A DNA stretch of 8,328 nucleotides. It comes from an uncultured Clostridia bacterium. Lineage in GTDB: Bacteria > Bacillota > Clostridia > Christensenellales > Borkfalkiaceae. The stretch's first letter is position 1, and each line of letters begins with the position of its first letter. This document shows positions 1 through 5,088 of the stretch, one piece after another. The position numbers and the translations under genes were made by a program. The stretch is from assembly GCA_934273135.1 (NCBI GenBank), contig CAKQSU010000037.1, forward strand, positions 1-8,328, written 5' to 3'. The notes under the pieces are model-generated. The model saw nothing but the letters and a program-made list of their open reading frames with translations, did not search any database and was not told the origin of the DNA.

Positions 1-111
1 CAGAGGAATAAGGCTTTCAACTATAAACGAAATGAGCGCGAGCGCGGCAAGCACGCCTAAAAGGCTTACGCGCTTTGCGGAAAAAGTAAGTTTTTTTTCG
101 TGGTGCTTCAT
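1..111 (-). CDS. Gx transporter / heptaprenyl diphosphate synthase component I family protein (5' part only)
   Basis: Only the first 37 codons lie in the window; the gene continues past position 1. The start is the ATG at 109-111, with AAAGGAG a few bases upstream that overlaps the stop of the preceding gene. The peptide has a short basic N-terminus, then a hydrophobic helix (about residues 15-31, LLGVLAALALISFIVESLIP). The pattern LALI-x-F-I-ES-LIP is what I recall for the start of the PF07456 family, a multi-spanning membrane protein. In Gram-positive electron-transfer loci the corresponding gene is eetB. Its position directly behind apbE and a NusG-domain-II gene supports this. The actual substrate is unknown, and the name 'heptaprenyl diphosphate synthase component I' is historical. 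Family assignment is fairly sure; function is inferred. Confidence 0.7.
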   Translation of the reverse strand, partial: MKHHEKKLTFSAKRVSLLGVLAALALISFIVESLIPL

Positions 112-122
112 TCTTGACTCCT

Positions 123-536
123 TTACCCGACTGTCGGGTCATAATCTCTTTCGTATCTTAAAACGAGCGAATGGGGCGCGCATACGACCCCGCCGGTTTT
201 AAGGTTCATAGCCAAACATTCTTCGCCGTGACAATCGGCTTCCGTGAACTTTGCATTTTGCGAAGTAAAATCGATTTTCAAGAGGTTTTTCCCGCGCTCG
301 GTTACAATTTCATATTCGTTTTCGCTTTTTTTTGCGACGTAATTTTCGTTGTATTCGGAAAAGCCGTCGAAGTCGGCTTTCAATATTACTTCGCCCTTGT
401 AAAGCAATTCGAATCTTTCGCCGCTGTCGCCGCGCGAAGTTGTGACGAAAACGCAAGACAGCATAAAAAGCACAAGAACGAGCGCGTATATTATAATGTC
501 ATGCGGCTTGAAGTATTTGTATTCGCCCTTTCGCAT
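123..536 (-). CDS. NusG domain II (PF07009) membrane-anchored protein, EetA-like
   Basis: 137-aa protein with a basic N-terminus, one transmembrane segment (about residues 13-32) and an extracytoplasmic domain. The C-terminal half carries the NusG-domain-II signature: a cysteine pair C102/C107 (DCHGEEC), then a GGVVCAPHSLVLRY stretch with C119. Family members typically read C-x4-C followed by a hydrophobic VCxPHxLV strand. It is not the NusG transcription factor. The start is the ATG at 534-536, preceded by AAAGGAG. It lies 81 bp downstream of apbE, and its stop overlaps the RBS of the next gene, so the three form an operon. Proteins of this family sit beside ApbE and Gx-transporter genes in Firmicutes electron-transfer loci (eetA, from memory). 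Its biochemical role is not established. Confidence 0.75.
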   Translation of the reverse strand: MRKGEYKYFKPHDIIIYALVLVLFMLSCVFVTTSRGDSGERFELLYKGEVILKADFDGFSEYNENYVAKKSENEYEIVTERGKNLLKIDFTSQNAKFTEADCHGEECLAMNLKTGGVVCAPHSLVLRYERDYDPTVG

Positions 537-617
537 ATTGCGTTCTCCTTTGTAAAATTCATAGGAATAATAATTAGTTTTTTGTCTTTTAAACTTTTCA
601 ATTCTAACTTTTAACGA

Positions 618-1751
618 CTAAAAAGCAACGATAGTGTAGGTTGAATTCGAGGCAAGGACAAGTTGAAGAGTCGTATAGATTTTTTTATCTCCGGTTACGA
701 TTATATAATCAAGCTCGTTATTCTCTTTTGCAAAATCAATCGCCTTTTTTGAGCCGAGAGCGACAAGGGAAGTTGAAAGCGCGTCCGAATCGGCGCATTC
801 GCCGCCTATTATTGTCACCGAAAGAATGTCGGTTTCGGCAGGTCTGCCCGTGTGCGGGTCGATGATATGGTGGCAAAAAACACCGCTTTCCGTGGTATAA
901 TTTCGCTCGTAAACGCCGGCAGTCGAGACAAACCGATTTTTGATTTTTACGCTGCCGAGGCTTGCGCGAAGCTTGCTCAACGGGTCGATTATCTTCAAAT
1001 TCCAGCTGTTTTGTAAGTTTTCGCCGAGATAAAGACTACTTGAGCCGAAGCTCAGGTAATAACTTTTCAGATTTTGCTCGTCAAAAATCTTTTTTACGCC
1101 GTCGGCGGCAAAACCTTTGATTATGCCCGATAAGTCGATGTTCTGTTCGTAAGACTTTTCTTCTACCGTAACGGGCTTACAATCCTTTTTTATCGCAAAC
1201 TTTTTATCAAAGGAAGATATCGAAACCTGTTCAAAATTTGCAAGGTTTTTAAACGCGGAAACATATTCTTCTTGGGGAAGTTCGAAGCCGCCGTTTTTAT
1301 TTTGATTTCTGTCGTAATCTGTTGACGGAACATAGGAATCGAGCTTGAAACGAGAGGTAAAGCCGAACAAATCGCTCGACATTGCGACCGTCGGGTCAAA
1401 GTATCCTTTCGTCTTTATATAAGCGGCTTTTGCCTTATTGAGAACGTCATAGGTTATTTTGTCTATTTCCGTCTCGTCGCCAAAGTTCGCTCTGTTAAAT
1501 TTGGAAACATCGCTTTCGGCGTTGTCGACTGAAATTTTAGCCTTCAATTTGTCGAGATATTCGCAAGCGTTTTTCCATGCGGCGTTTATAGCCGAAGTTT
1601 TTTCGCCCTTAACGACAGCCGTAACGGACGAGCCGAAAAAATCGTCGTAATACTTTTCTACAACCTTTTCGCCGTTACAGCCCGAAGCGGAAAACAAAAG
1701 AAGAAAAACGGCTAAAACAAGCGAGCAAAGCTTAAAAATATTCTTTTTCAT
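618..1751 (-). CDS. apbE: Lipoprotein FAD:protein FMN transferase (ApbE/FmnB-like)
   Basis: ApbE enzymes use FAD to attach FMN covalently to a Ser/Thr of extracytoplasmic redox proteins, with Mg2+. The ATG at 1749-1751 is chosen because AAAGGAGG precedes it; the frame is open 31 codons further but those overlap the promoter. The 377-aa product starts MKKNIFKLCSL and has a lipoprotein signal peptide with lipid-modified Cys at residue 25 (SASGC). ApbE motifs in order: FDPTV (118-122), IDLSGIIKGFAAD (205-217), W250 after a GSSSLYLG loop, STAGVYER (276-283), HHIIDPHTGRP (294-304) and the ADSDALST metal-site region (320-327). Length is normal for the family. The usual GGN is replaced by GSS near 236, a modest deviation. 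No obvious flavinylated substrate is encoded in the window. Confidence 0.93.
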   Translation of the reverse strand: MKKNIFKLCSLVLAVFLLLFSASGCNGEKVVEKYYDDFFGSSVTAVVKGEKTSAINAAWKNACEYLDKLKAKISVDNAESDVSKFNRANFGDETEIDKITYDVLNKAKAAYIKTKGYFDPTVAMSSDLFGFTSRFKLDSYVPSTDYDRNQNKNGGFELPQEEYVSAFKNLANFEQVSISSFDKKFAIKKDCKPVTVEEKSYEQNIDLSGIIKGFAADGVKKIFDEQNLKSYYLSFGSSSLYLGENLQNSWNLKIIDPLSKLRASLGSVKIKNRFVSTAGVYERNYTTESGVFCHHIIDPHTGRPAETDILSVTIIGGECADSDALSTSLVALGSKKAIDFAKENNELDYIIVTGDKKIYTTLQLVLASNSTYTIVAF

Positions 1752-1809
1752 TTTTCCTCCTTTTCTGGTTTCGTTTACGGCAATACGGTATATCTTTTTT
1801 GATATCTCT

Positions 1810-1838
1810 ATTATACACCCTATTGAGAATAAATGGAA
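1810..1838 (-). promoter_or_regulatory. Putative promoter of the apbE operon
   Basis: Read on the minus strand, a perfect TATAAT lies at 1815-1810, about 60 bp upstream of the apbE start. A weak -35 candidate (TTCCAT) sits 17 bp further up at 1838-1833. The -10 is convincing; the -35 matches the consensus poorly, so an activator or only moderate strength is possible. Confidence 0.45.
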
Positions 1839-1891
1839 TTGCAAATATAATGAAAAAGCATTGCAAAAACAACTTTTTTTCTTTTTGCCCC

Positions 1892-1916
1892 AAAAAGCTG
1901 TTTGATTAGCTTTTTT
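1892..1916. terminator. AT-rich hairpin with T tail (weak terminator)
   Basis: AAAAAGCT (1892-1899) pairs with AGCTTTTT (1908-1915) around an 8-nt loop and is followed by another T. The stem has only two G:C pairs, so any termination would be weak. No rightward gene obviously ends here. Confidence 0.25.
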
Positions 1917-1944
1917 GCTTCTTTATTGCACCATAGAAGTGCAA

Positions 1945-1975
1945 ATAAAAAAAGCTTTATGCGTAGATAAAGCTT
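1945..1975 (-). terminator. Hairpin with T tract on the minus strand
   Basis: AAGCTTTAT (1952-1960) and ATAAAGCTT (1967-1975) form a 9-bp stem with a 6-nt loop. Read on the minus strand it is followed directly by a run of seven Ts, the layout of an intrinsic terminator. No convincing leftward gene lies just upstream on that strand, so it may insulate the apbE promoter or belong to a decayed gene. Confidence 0.45.
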
Positions 1976-2015
1976 GATTAGATATATTTGTTTATACGGA
2001 CATATGTTAAAATGA

Positions 2016-2225
2016 GGAGTTGATAAAGAAAAGAGTGACGTTGAAAAACTTGTCGCTCTATATTCCGCCCTTATGCCAGTGACGCAAGAAGCCATAAAAG
2101 AAGCTTTACGACAACTACTCGCCCGGCAGAATAATTTAATATCGGAGATTAAGAAAAAAATTGTAACATCGGAGCAACCCTTAAAGAACCTCAACTGTAA
2201 TAAGTGTGTATTTGTGTGTAATTAA
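2016..2225 (+). pseudogene. Possible remnant or start-less small gene
   Basis: An open frame of about 69 codons runs from just after a TGA (2013-2015) to TAA (2223-2225). Its translation looks protein-like: DKEKSDVEKLVALYSALMP then a predicted helical stretch with alternating Glu/Lys/Leu. An AGGAG motif sits at 2015-2019, right where an initiation region would be, but no ATG, GTG or TTG in this frame follows it until the ATG at 2073. That ATG would leave a 50-aa protein without a good RBS. The simplest reading is a small gene that lost its start codon, or the tail of a decayed gene. I do not recognise a family. Confidence 0.3.
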
Positions 2226-2256
2226 CCGCAAAAAACATATTTATTTTGCAAAATAA

Positions 2257-2285
2257 TTGACACAATCGCCTATTTAATGTATAAT
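2257..2285 (+). promoter_or_regulatory. Near-consensus sigma-A promoter of the ATPase gene
   Basis: TTGACA (2257-2262), a 17-bp spacer and TATAAT (2280-2285): both hexamers match consensus. Transcription should start near 2292, which rules out the upstream in-frame ATG at 2277 and fixes translation at 2349. The leader is about 57 nt. The strong promoter suggests the gene is constitutively well transcribed unless repressed. Confidence 0.85.
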
Positions 2286-2348
2286 AAGTATGAAAATTAC
2301 GGAAGATATACGCAAAACAAATATATAAAATGCGGGAGGGTACACCGA

Positions 2349-3659
2349 ATGGAACGAACACTTATTACGAAGCTTGTCGAATGGAAAGAAAAGAGCAATA
2401 GAAAACCGCTAATATTGAAAGGCGTCAGACAGTGCGGAAAAACTTATTTGCTTAAGGAATTCGGAAAACGATATTATGATTCGTGCGCGTATTTCAATTT
2501 TGAAGAAAACGACGCTTTGAAAACCGTTTTTGAAAAGGACTATGATACTTCTCGTATCGTATTTGAACTTGGTTTGTATTTCGGAAAAACAATTGAACCC
2601 GGGAAAACGCTTGTGATTCTCGATGAAATTCAGGAATGTGGCAGATCTATAACCGCAATGAAGTACTTTTGCGAAAACGCTCCCGAATACCACATTGTTT
2701 GCGCCGGTTCGCTTTTGGGGATTGCTTTACAAAAGCAACTTTCTTTTCCCGTAGGAAAGGTTGATTTTTTAACGCTTTATCCTATGAGCTTTTCGGAATT
2801 TTTGCATGCCTCAGGTCCCGAAACGCTTGCCGAGTATGTCGAGAACTTCAAAAAAGGCGATAATCTTCCTGAAGTAATCGGGGAGAAGCTTGTCACCTTT
2901 CTCAGACAGTACTATATTACGGGCGGCATGCCGGAAGTGGTTGATGTGTGGTGTAACACCCGCAGTATAGAGCAAGTGGAAAGCGTACAACAAGCTATCA
3001 TCAACAGCTATGAGCTTGATTTCGCAAAACACGCGCCCACAAAGGATTTTCCTAAGTTGACAGCGATTTGGCGTTCTATTCCCGAACAACTCGCAAAGGA
3101 AAACACAAAATTCATTTTTAGCCATGTCAAAAAAGGTTGGCGTTCCAAAGACCTGGAAGACGCTCTTGAATGGCTAATCGGCGCGGGGCTTGTTTATAAG
3201 GTCTGTAAAATTGAAAAGCCGTTTATTCCGCTTTCTTCTTACGCCGACGATACTTCATTCAAACTTTATATGTCCGACATCGGTATTTTGCGAAAACTCT
3301 CAAAACTCCCTTATGAGGTAGTATTGGACGCAACACCGACCTACAAAGAGTTCAAGGGGTCTATGACTGAAAATTACGTTCTTTGCGAACTTTTGAAATC
3401 GGTTGATGACACGGCATATTATTGGTCAAGCGGCAATACCGCGGAAGTTGACTTTATTATCCAAAGCGGTACGGAGATAGTGCCGATTGAGGTAAAATCC
3501 GAAAGAAACGTCAAGGCTCGTTCTCTTTCGGAATATAGGAAAAAGTATGCACCAAGATATTCCGTTAAAACTTCTATGAAGAACGAAACCGACGGAGAGG
3601 AAGTGTTGAATATTCCTTTGTATTTGATTTCGAGAATGGCGAATTTTATAAAAACATAA
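2349..3659 (+). CDS. AAA family ATPase with C-terminal DUF4143 domain
   Basis: 436-aa protein. The start is the ATG at 2349 with GGGAGGG eight bases upstream, inside the transcript from the promoter at 2257-2285. The N-terminal half is an AAA_14-type ATPase: Walker A GVRQCGKT (residues 25-32), Walker B LVILDE (88-93) and a sensor-like VCAGSLLG near 118-125. The C-terminal DUF4143 region contains EVDFIIQSG followed by VPIEVKSE, the conserved acidic/EVK block with the layout of a PD-(D/E)xK nuclease-like core. These proteins are widespread, often multicopy, in anaerobes and Bacteroidetes/Firmicutes genomes. They are frequently linked to accessory DNA, and no defined function is established. It is predicted soluble and cytoplasmic. 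The gene is monocistronic and ends at a strong terminator shared with the convergent XRE gene. Family call is very likely; role unknown. Confidence 0.92.
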   Translation: MERTLITKLVEWKEKSNRKPLILKGVRQCGKTYLLKEFGKRYYDSCAYFNFEENDALKTVFEKDYDTSRIVFELGLYFGKTIEPGKTLVILDEIQECGRSITAMKYFCENAPEYHIVCAGSLLGIALQKQLSFPVGKVDFLTLYPMSFSEFLHASGPETLAEYVENFKKGDNLPEVIGEKLVTFLRQYYITGGMPEVVDVWCNTRSIEQVESVQQAIINSYELDFAKHAPTKDFPKLTAIWRSIPEQLAKENTKFIFSHVKKGWRSKDLEDALEWLIGAGLVYKVCKIEKPFIPLSSYADDTSFKLYMSDIGILRKLSKLPYEVVLDATPTYKEFKGSMTENYVLCELLKSVDDTAYYWSSGNTAEVDFIIQSGTEIVPIEVKSERNVKARSLSEYRKKYAPRYSVKTSMKNETDGEEVLNIPLYLISRMANFIKT

Positions 3660-3680
3660 AGTAAATTCATCGGTAAAAAG

Positions 3681-3716
3681 ATAAGAACCCCGCCGAGGCG
3701 AAGTTCTTATTTTTTT
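3681..3716. terminator. Bidirectional intrinsic terminator between the ATPase and XRE genes
   Basis: ATAAGAAC (3681-3688) pairs with GTTCTTAT (3703-3710); inside, CGCC (3691-3694) pairs with GGCG (3697-3700). The plus strand has a run of Ts after the stem (3711-3716). The minus strand has TCTTTTT after its stem, so it can stop both convergent genes. Confidence 0.88.
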
Positions 3717-3727
3717 GCAGTTAGTTG

Positions 3728-4099
3728 TCAGATAAACTGAATTGAAAGCTTTCTGTCAAGTGCGGTTGCGATTCTCTGAAGAGTTTTTATAGACGGGTTT
3801 GCCGTTCCGTGTTCGAGGCGGCTTATATAAGCTTGCGATATACCGGTCTTTTCAGAAAGTTCTTTTTTAGTCAAGCCCGTTTCGATACGAGCTTTCATGA
3901 TAGCTTCCATAATGACGAACTCAGGTTCGAGCGCGTCATACTCTGCTTTAAGTTCAGGGTCTTTGAGTTGCTCCGCCAAGACGTCGTCAAAGCTTGCGCT
4001 GCATTCGTCCGAAAGAGTGGTTTTTCGAGCGGCAAGCTTGCCTTCGTTGTATGCGATTGCTTCTTCTAAGCCTTTTTTGATATCTTCGTATAAAGTCAT
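3728..4099 (-). CDS. XRE/HigA-type helix-turn-helix transcriptional regulator (orphan antitoxin-like)
   Basis: 123-aa protein. The ATG at 4097-4099 is preceded by AAGGAG. The C-terminal half (about residues 64-121) is a Cro/C1-type HTH: ARIETGLTKKELSEKTG, then recognition helix ISQAYISRLEHG, then NPSIKTLQRIATALDRKLSIQF. The middle part (residues 36-62, SFDDVLAEQLKDPELKAEYD..LEPE) is the linker typical of HigA-like antitoxins and similar phage-derived regulators. The first 30 residues add a short charged helix. In a standard higBA locus a RelE/HigB-like toxin of about 100 aa adjoins this gene. None is present on either side, so it is an orphan regulator or a relic of a toxin-antitoxin pair. 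It ends at the shared terminator with the ATPase gene. Confidence 0.88.
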   Translation of the reverse strand: MTLYEDIKKGLEEAIAYNEGKLAARKTTLSDECSASFDDVLAEQLKDPELKAEYDALEPEFVIMEAIMKARIETGLTKKELSEKTGISQAYISRLEHGTANPSIKTLQRIATALDRKLSIQFI

Positions 4100-4120
4100 A
4101 AAATGTTCTCCTTAACGCAA

Positions 4121-4149
4121 ATAATATCTCACAAATAAAGACCGCCCAA
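4121..4149 (-). promoter_or_regulatory. Putative promoter of the XRE gene
   Basis: On the minus strand TATTAT (4126-4121) lies 17 bp from TTGGGC (4149-4144), with the ATG about 22 bp downstream of the -10. The -35 shares only TTG with consensus and lies inside the adjacent terminator stem-loop. Confidence 0.35.
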
Positions 4150-4169
4150 AAAGAAAAAAGCGGTCTTTA
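4136..4169 (-). terminator. Intrinsic terminator downstream of the tRNA-Gly attachment remnant
   Basis: TAAAGACCGC and GCGGTCTTTA form a 10-bp stem around a T-rich (minus strand) loop, followed on the minus strand by TTTG and an AT-rich stretch. Its place 23 bp beyond the tRNA-Gly 3' end suits the native terminator of that tRNA transcript, left on the chromosomal side after integration. Confidence 0.6.
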
Positions 4170-4192
4170 CTGTTATGAAAAATCAAAATAAA

Positions 4193-4213
4193 TGGAGCGG
4201 ATGATGGGAGTCG
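4193..4213 (-). other. tRNA-Gly 3'-end fragment: probable attachment site (att) of the element
   Basis: Read on the minus strand the segment is CGACTCCCATCATCCGCTCCA. It equals the end of a tRNA-Gly: T-loop end, T-stem CCCAT, acceptor strand CATCCGC, discriminator T, then encoded CCA. The T73-CCA and GCGGATG-type acceptor are glycine features. The upstream bases do not continue the tRNA: the T-stem partner ATGGG, anticodon arm and D arm are missing. This is therefore not a tRNA gene but the short duplicated 3' end left by site-specific integration. The intact tRNA-Gly is expected at the other end of the element, to the right of the window. Confidence 0.72.
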
Positions 4214-4235
4214 GACCTTGTTTTGAGCCTAAAAA

Positions 4236-4251
4236 CACGCAAAATCACGCA
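4236..4251 (+). repeat. Tandem CACGCA repeats next to att (possible integrase arm sites)
   Basis: CACGCA occurs at 4236-4241 and 4246-4251, exactly 10 bp apart, each preceded by an A-rich run. A third copy inside a longer match (AAAATCACGCAT, 4241-4252 and again 4345-4356) lies 104 bp away. One-turn spacing beside an attachment site suits arm-type binding of a tyrosine recombinase or its directionality factor. Confidence 0.4.
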
Positions 4252-4300
4252 TTTTTCCTACAATTTTACGTCTGCAAACTCCCCTCCCGAAACGACCCGA

Positions 4301-4340
4301 AAAGCATTCCGAGCAACCGTTCTCAAACTCGGAATGTTTT
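4301..4340. terminator. Strong intrinsic terminator hairpin at the end of the element operon
   Basis: CATTCCGAG (4305-4313) and CTCGGAATG (4328-4336) form a perfect 9-bp stem with a 14-nt loop, extended by AAAG/TTTT flanks. It has TTTTTCTT on the plus strand and CTTTTC on the minus strand. It lies 24 bp past the stop of the last leftward gene and likely ends that transcript, while also blocking rightward reading into the element. Confidence 0.75.
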
Positions 4341-4344
4341 TCTT

Positions 4345-4356
4345 AAAATCACGCAT
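4345..4356 (+). repeat. Second copy of 12-bp direct repeat AAAATCACGCAT
   Basis: Exact repeat of 4241-4252, lying between the terminator hairpin and the end of the ribbon-helix-helix gene. See the tandem CACGCA entry for interpretation. Confidence 0.45.
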
Positions 4357-4360
4357 AAAA

Positions 4361-4552
4361 TCAAGGTTTTTTGCGTAATTCTTCAATGGAAAGCCTGATA
4401 AATTGCGCACGGTTCAAACCGTGCTTTTTTAGCACAATATCGAACTCGGCGGCTTCCTCTACGTTAAATTGAGACCCCCAAAAGGTCTTTGAAGCCTTAA
4501 CTTTTTCACGATAACGCTTGTCCGCCTCTTTCTGCGCTTCACTGCGTGCCAT
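4361..4552 (-). CDS. Small ribbon-helix-helix (CopG/Arc-like) DNA-binding protein
   Basis: 63-aa protein. The ATG at 4550-4552 follows AGGAGG, and that RBS overlaps the TAG stop of the preceding 55-aa gene, so the two are translationally linked. The N-terminus is a charged helix (MARSEAQKEADKRYREKVK). A short strand (SQFNVEE) and two helices (AEFDIVLKKHG, then NRAQFIRLSIEELRKK) follow, the layout of a ribbon-helix-helix dimer. Such proteins act as copy-control, partition or early-promoter repressors on plasmids and phages; some serve as excision factors. As the last gene before the attachment site, an autorepressor or a recombination-directionality role are both possible. The fold call rests on pattern, not on a search. 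Confidence 0.7.
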   Translation of the reverse strand: MARSEAQKEADKRYREKVKASKTFWGSQFNVEEAAEFDIVLKKHGLNRAQFIRLSIEELRKKP

Positions 4553-4562
4553 TTTTCACCTC

Positions 4563-4730
4563 CTAAAATAAATCTTCGCTTAAAACGTAAACTTCTAACG
4601 CTTCGAAGTCCTCCGCCACGGAAAACGGAACGGTTACACTCGTTGAAAGCTTGCCGAAGTCAAGTTCCACCGTCCACGAACGCGCGTTCCTTTTGACTAC
4701 GTACACCTTGCCGTTCTTTTCAATCGTCAT
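4563..4730 (-). CDS. Small acidic protein of unknown function (55 aa)
   Basis: The start is the ATG at 4728-4730 with AAAGGAGG seven bases before it; a TTG eight codons upstream is in frame but overlaps the RBS and is rejected. The product begins MTIEKNGKVYVVKRNARSW and appears all-beta: alternating hydrophobic strands (VYVVKR, WTVELDFG, STSVTVPF, ALEVYVL) with an acidic end (SEDLF). I do not recognise a family. Filamentous phages encode a small all-beta ssDNA-binding protein (gpV type), but this is shorter than usual and lacks a clear signature, so that is only a thought. It sits 11 bp before the ribbon-helix-helix gene and 90 bp after the 44-aa gene. Confidence 0.7.
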   Translation of the reverse strand: MTIEKNGKVYVVKRNARSWTVELDFGKLSTSVTVPFSVAEDFEALEVYVLSEDLF

Positions 4731-4747
4731 TTTTTTACCTCCTTTAA

Positions 4748-4776
4748 TTGACAATTTACTCTTTTTTTAATATAAT
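4748..4776 (+). promoter_or_regulatory. Perfect consensus promoter pointing against the element genes
   Basis: TTGACA (4748-4753), a 17-bp T-rich spacer and TATAAT (4771-4776), with start expected near 4783. No rightward gene follows. The transcript would start in a GC-rich hairpin and run antisense to the 44-aa gene. See findings for the antisense-RNA and complementary-strand-origin readings. Confidence 0.75.
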
Positions 4777-4785
4777 AGGACTTAC

Positions 4786-4806
4786 GAGGGGCGTTTCCCG
4801 CCCCTC
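4786..4806. other. GC-rich hairpin downstream of the antisense promoter
   Basis: GAGGGGCG and CGCCCCTC form a perfect 8-bp stem with a 5-nt loop. There is no T tract on either strand, so it is not a classical terminator. It lies at the predicted 5' end of the rightward transcript and between the 44- and 55-aa genes on the leftward one. Confidence 0.7.
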
Positions 4807-4820
4807 TGCCTTGTCGGCGG

Positions 4821-4955
4821 CTATTTTTTGTCGCCTTTGGCTGCCTTGCACGGCTTCGGCTTTTTCAGCGTTACGGTAACTTTGACACGTTCGACCATGT
4901 TGTTACTCTTAACTGCTTCCGCCAGGTCTTGCAAGGCTTTTGCTATTTTATCCAT
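4821..4955 (-). CDS. Small basic protein of unknown function (44 aa)
   Basis: A short gene: ATG at 4953-4955, preceded by GAAGGAGGTGA, stop TAG at 4821-4823. The product starts MDKIAKALQDLAEAVKSNN (amphipathic helix), then a strand-like VERVKVTVTLKKPKP and a basic tail ending KAAKGDKK, containing one Cys. It has no membrane segment, so it is not a coat protein. It is the first gene after a near-consensus promoter that carries an operator, so it and the two following genes form the likely early control operon. I do not recognise a family. The excellent RBS and promoter make it a real gene despite its size. Confidence 0.72.
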   Translation of the reverse strand: MDKIAKALQDLAEAVKSNNMVERVKVTVTLKKPKPCKAAKGDKK

Positions 4956-4986
4956 CGGTGTCACCTCCTTCGTTCTTTGTACTTAT

Positions 4987-5015
4987 ATTATATCACTATA
5001 TAGCGATATATGCAA
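4987..5015 (-). promoter_or_regulatory. Promoter of the leftward 44-55-63 aa operon
   Basis: On the minus strand TTGCAT (5015-5010), a 17-bp spacer and TATAAT (4992-4987) lie 32 bp from the ATG of the 44-aa gene. Both position and hexamers are convincing. The spacer is filled by a palindrome, so the promoter is likely repressed by a dimeric DNA-binding protein. Confidence 0.8.
4989..5010. promoter_or_regulatory. 22-bp operator-like palindrome inside the promoter
   Basis: The two halves TATATCACTAT and ATAGCGATATA are inverted repeats centred between 4999 and 5000, with one mismatched pair (4995/5004). It spans the spacer and reaches into both promoter hexamers. Candidate ligands in the window are the ribbon-helix-helix protein (4361-4552) and the RepL-like protein (5708-6022). 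Confidence 0.65.
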
Positions 5016-5058
5016 GCATTTTTAAGTGATTTTCGCAAATTCTTACAGACAAAATTTT

Positions 5059-5088
5059 AAAAACTCCCGATTTTTACGGGAGTTTTTT
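5059..5088. terminator. Bidirectional intrinsic terminator
   Basis: ACTCCCG (5063-5069) pairs with CGGGAGT (5077-5083) around a 7-nt loop, extended by A/T flanks, with a T run on both strands' exits. On the leftward strand it separates the long structured region from the early operon promoter, so that operon depends on its own promoter. Confidence 0.85.

Noticed and set aside
1820..2194. 124-codon minus-strand frame
   Set aside because: It has no RBS, covers several AT-rich hairpins and the apbE promoter, and its product looks random with poly-Lys/Phe stretches.
2277..2348. Upstream in-frame ATG for the ATPase gene
   Set aside because: It lies inside the -10 region of the promoter and upstream of the predicted transcription start; the ATG at 2349 has the RBS.
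3660..4190. HigB/RelE toxin partner for the XRE gene
   Set aside because: No frame of suitable length or RBS lies on either side of the regulator.
4193..4265. Complete tRNA gene on the minus strand
   Set aside because: Only the 3' end matches; the T-stem 5' strand, anticodon arm and D arm are not present in the adjoining sequence.
4192..4398. Open frame on the plus strand starting ATGGAGCGGATG (68 codons)
   Set aside because: It starts inside the tRNA-Gly remnant, runs through the terminator hairpin, has no RBS and gives a low-complexity product.
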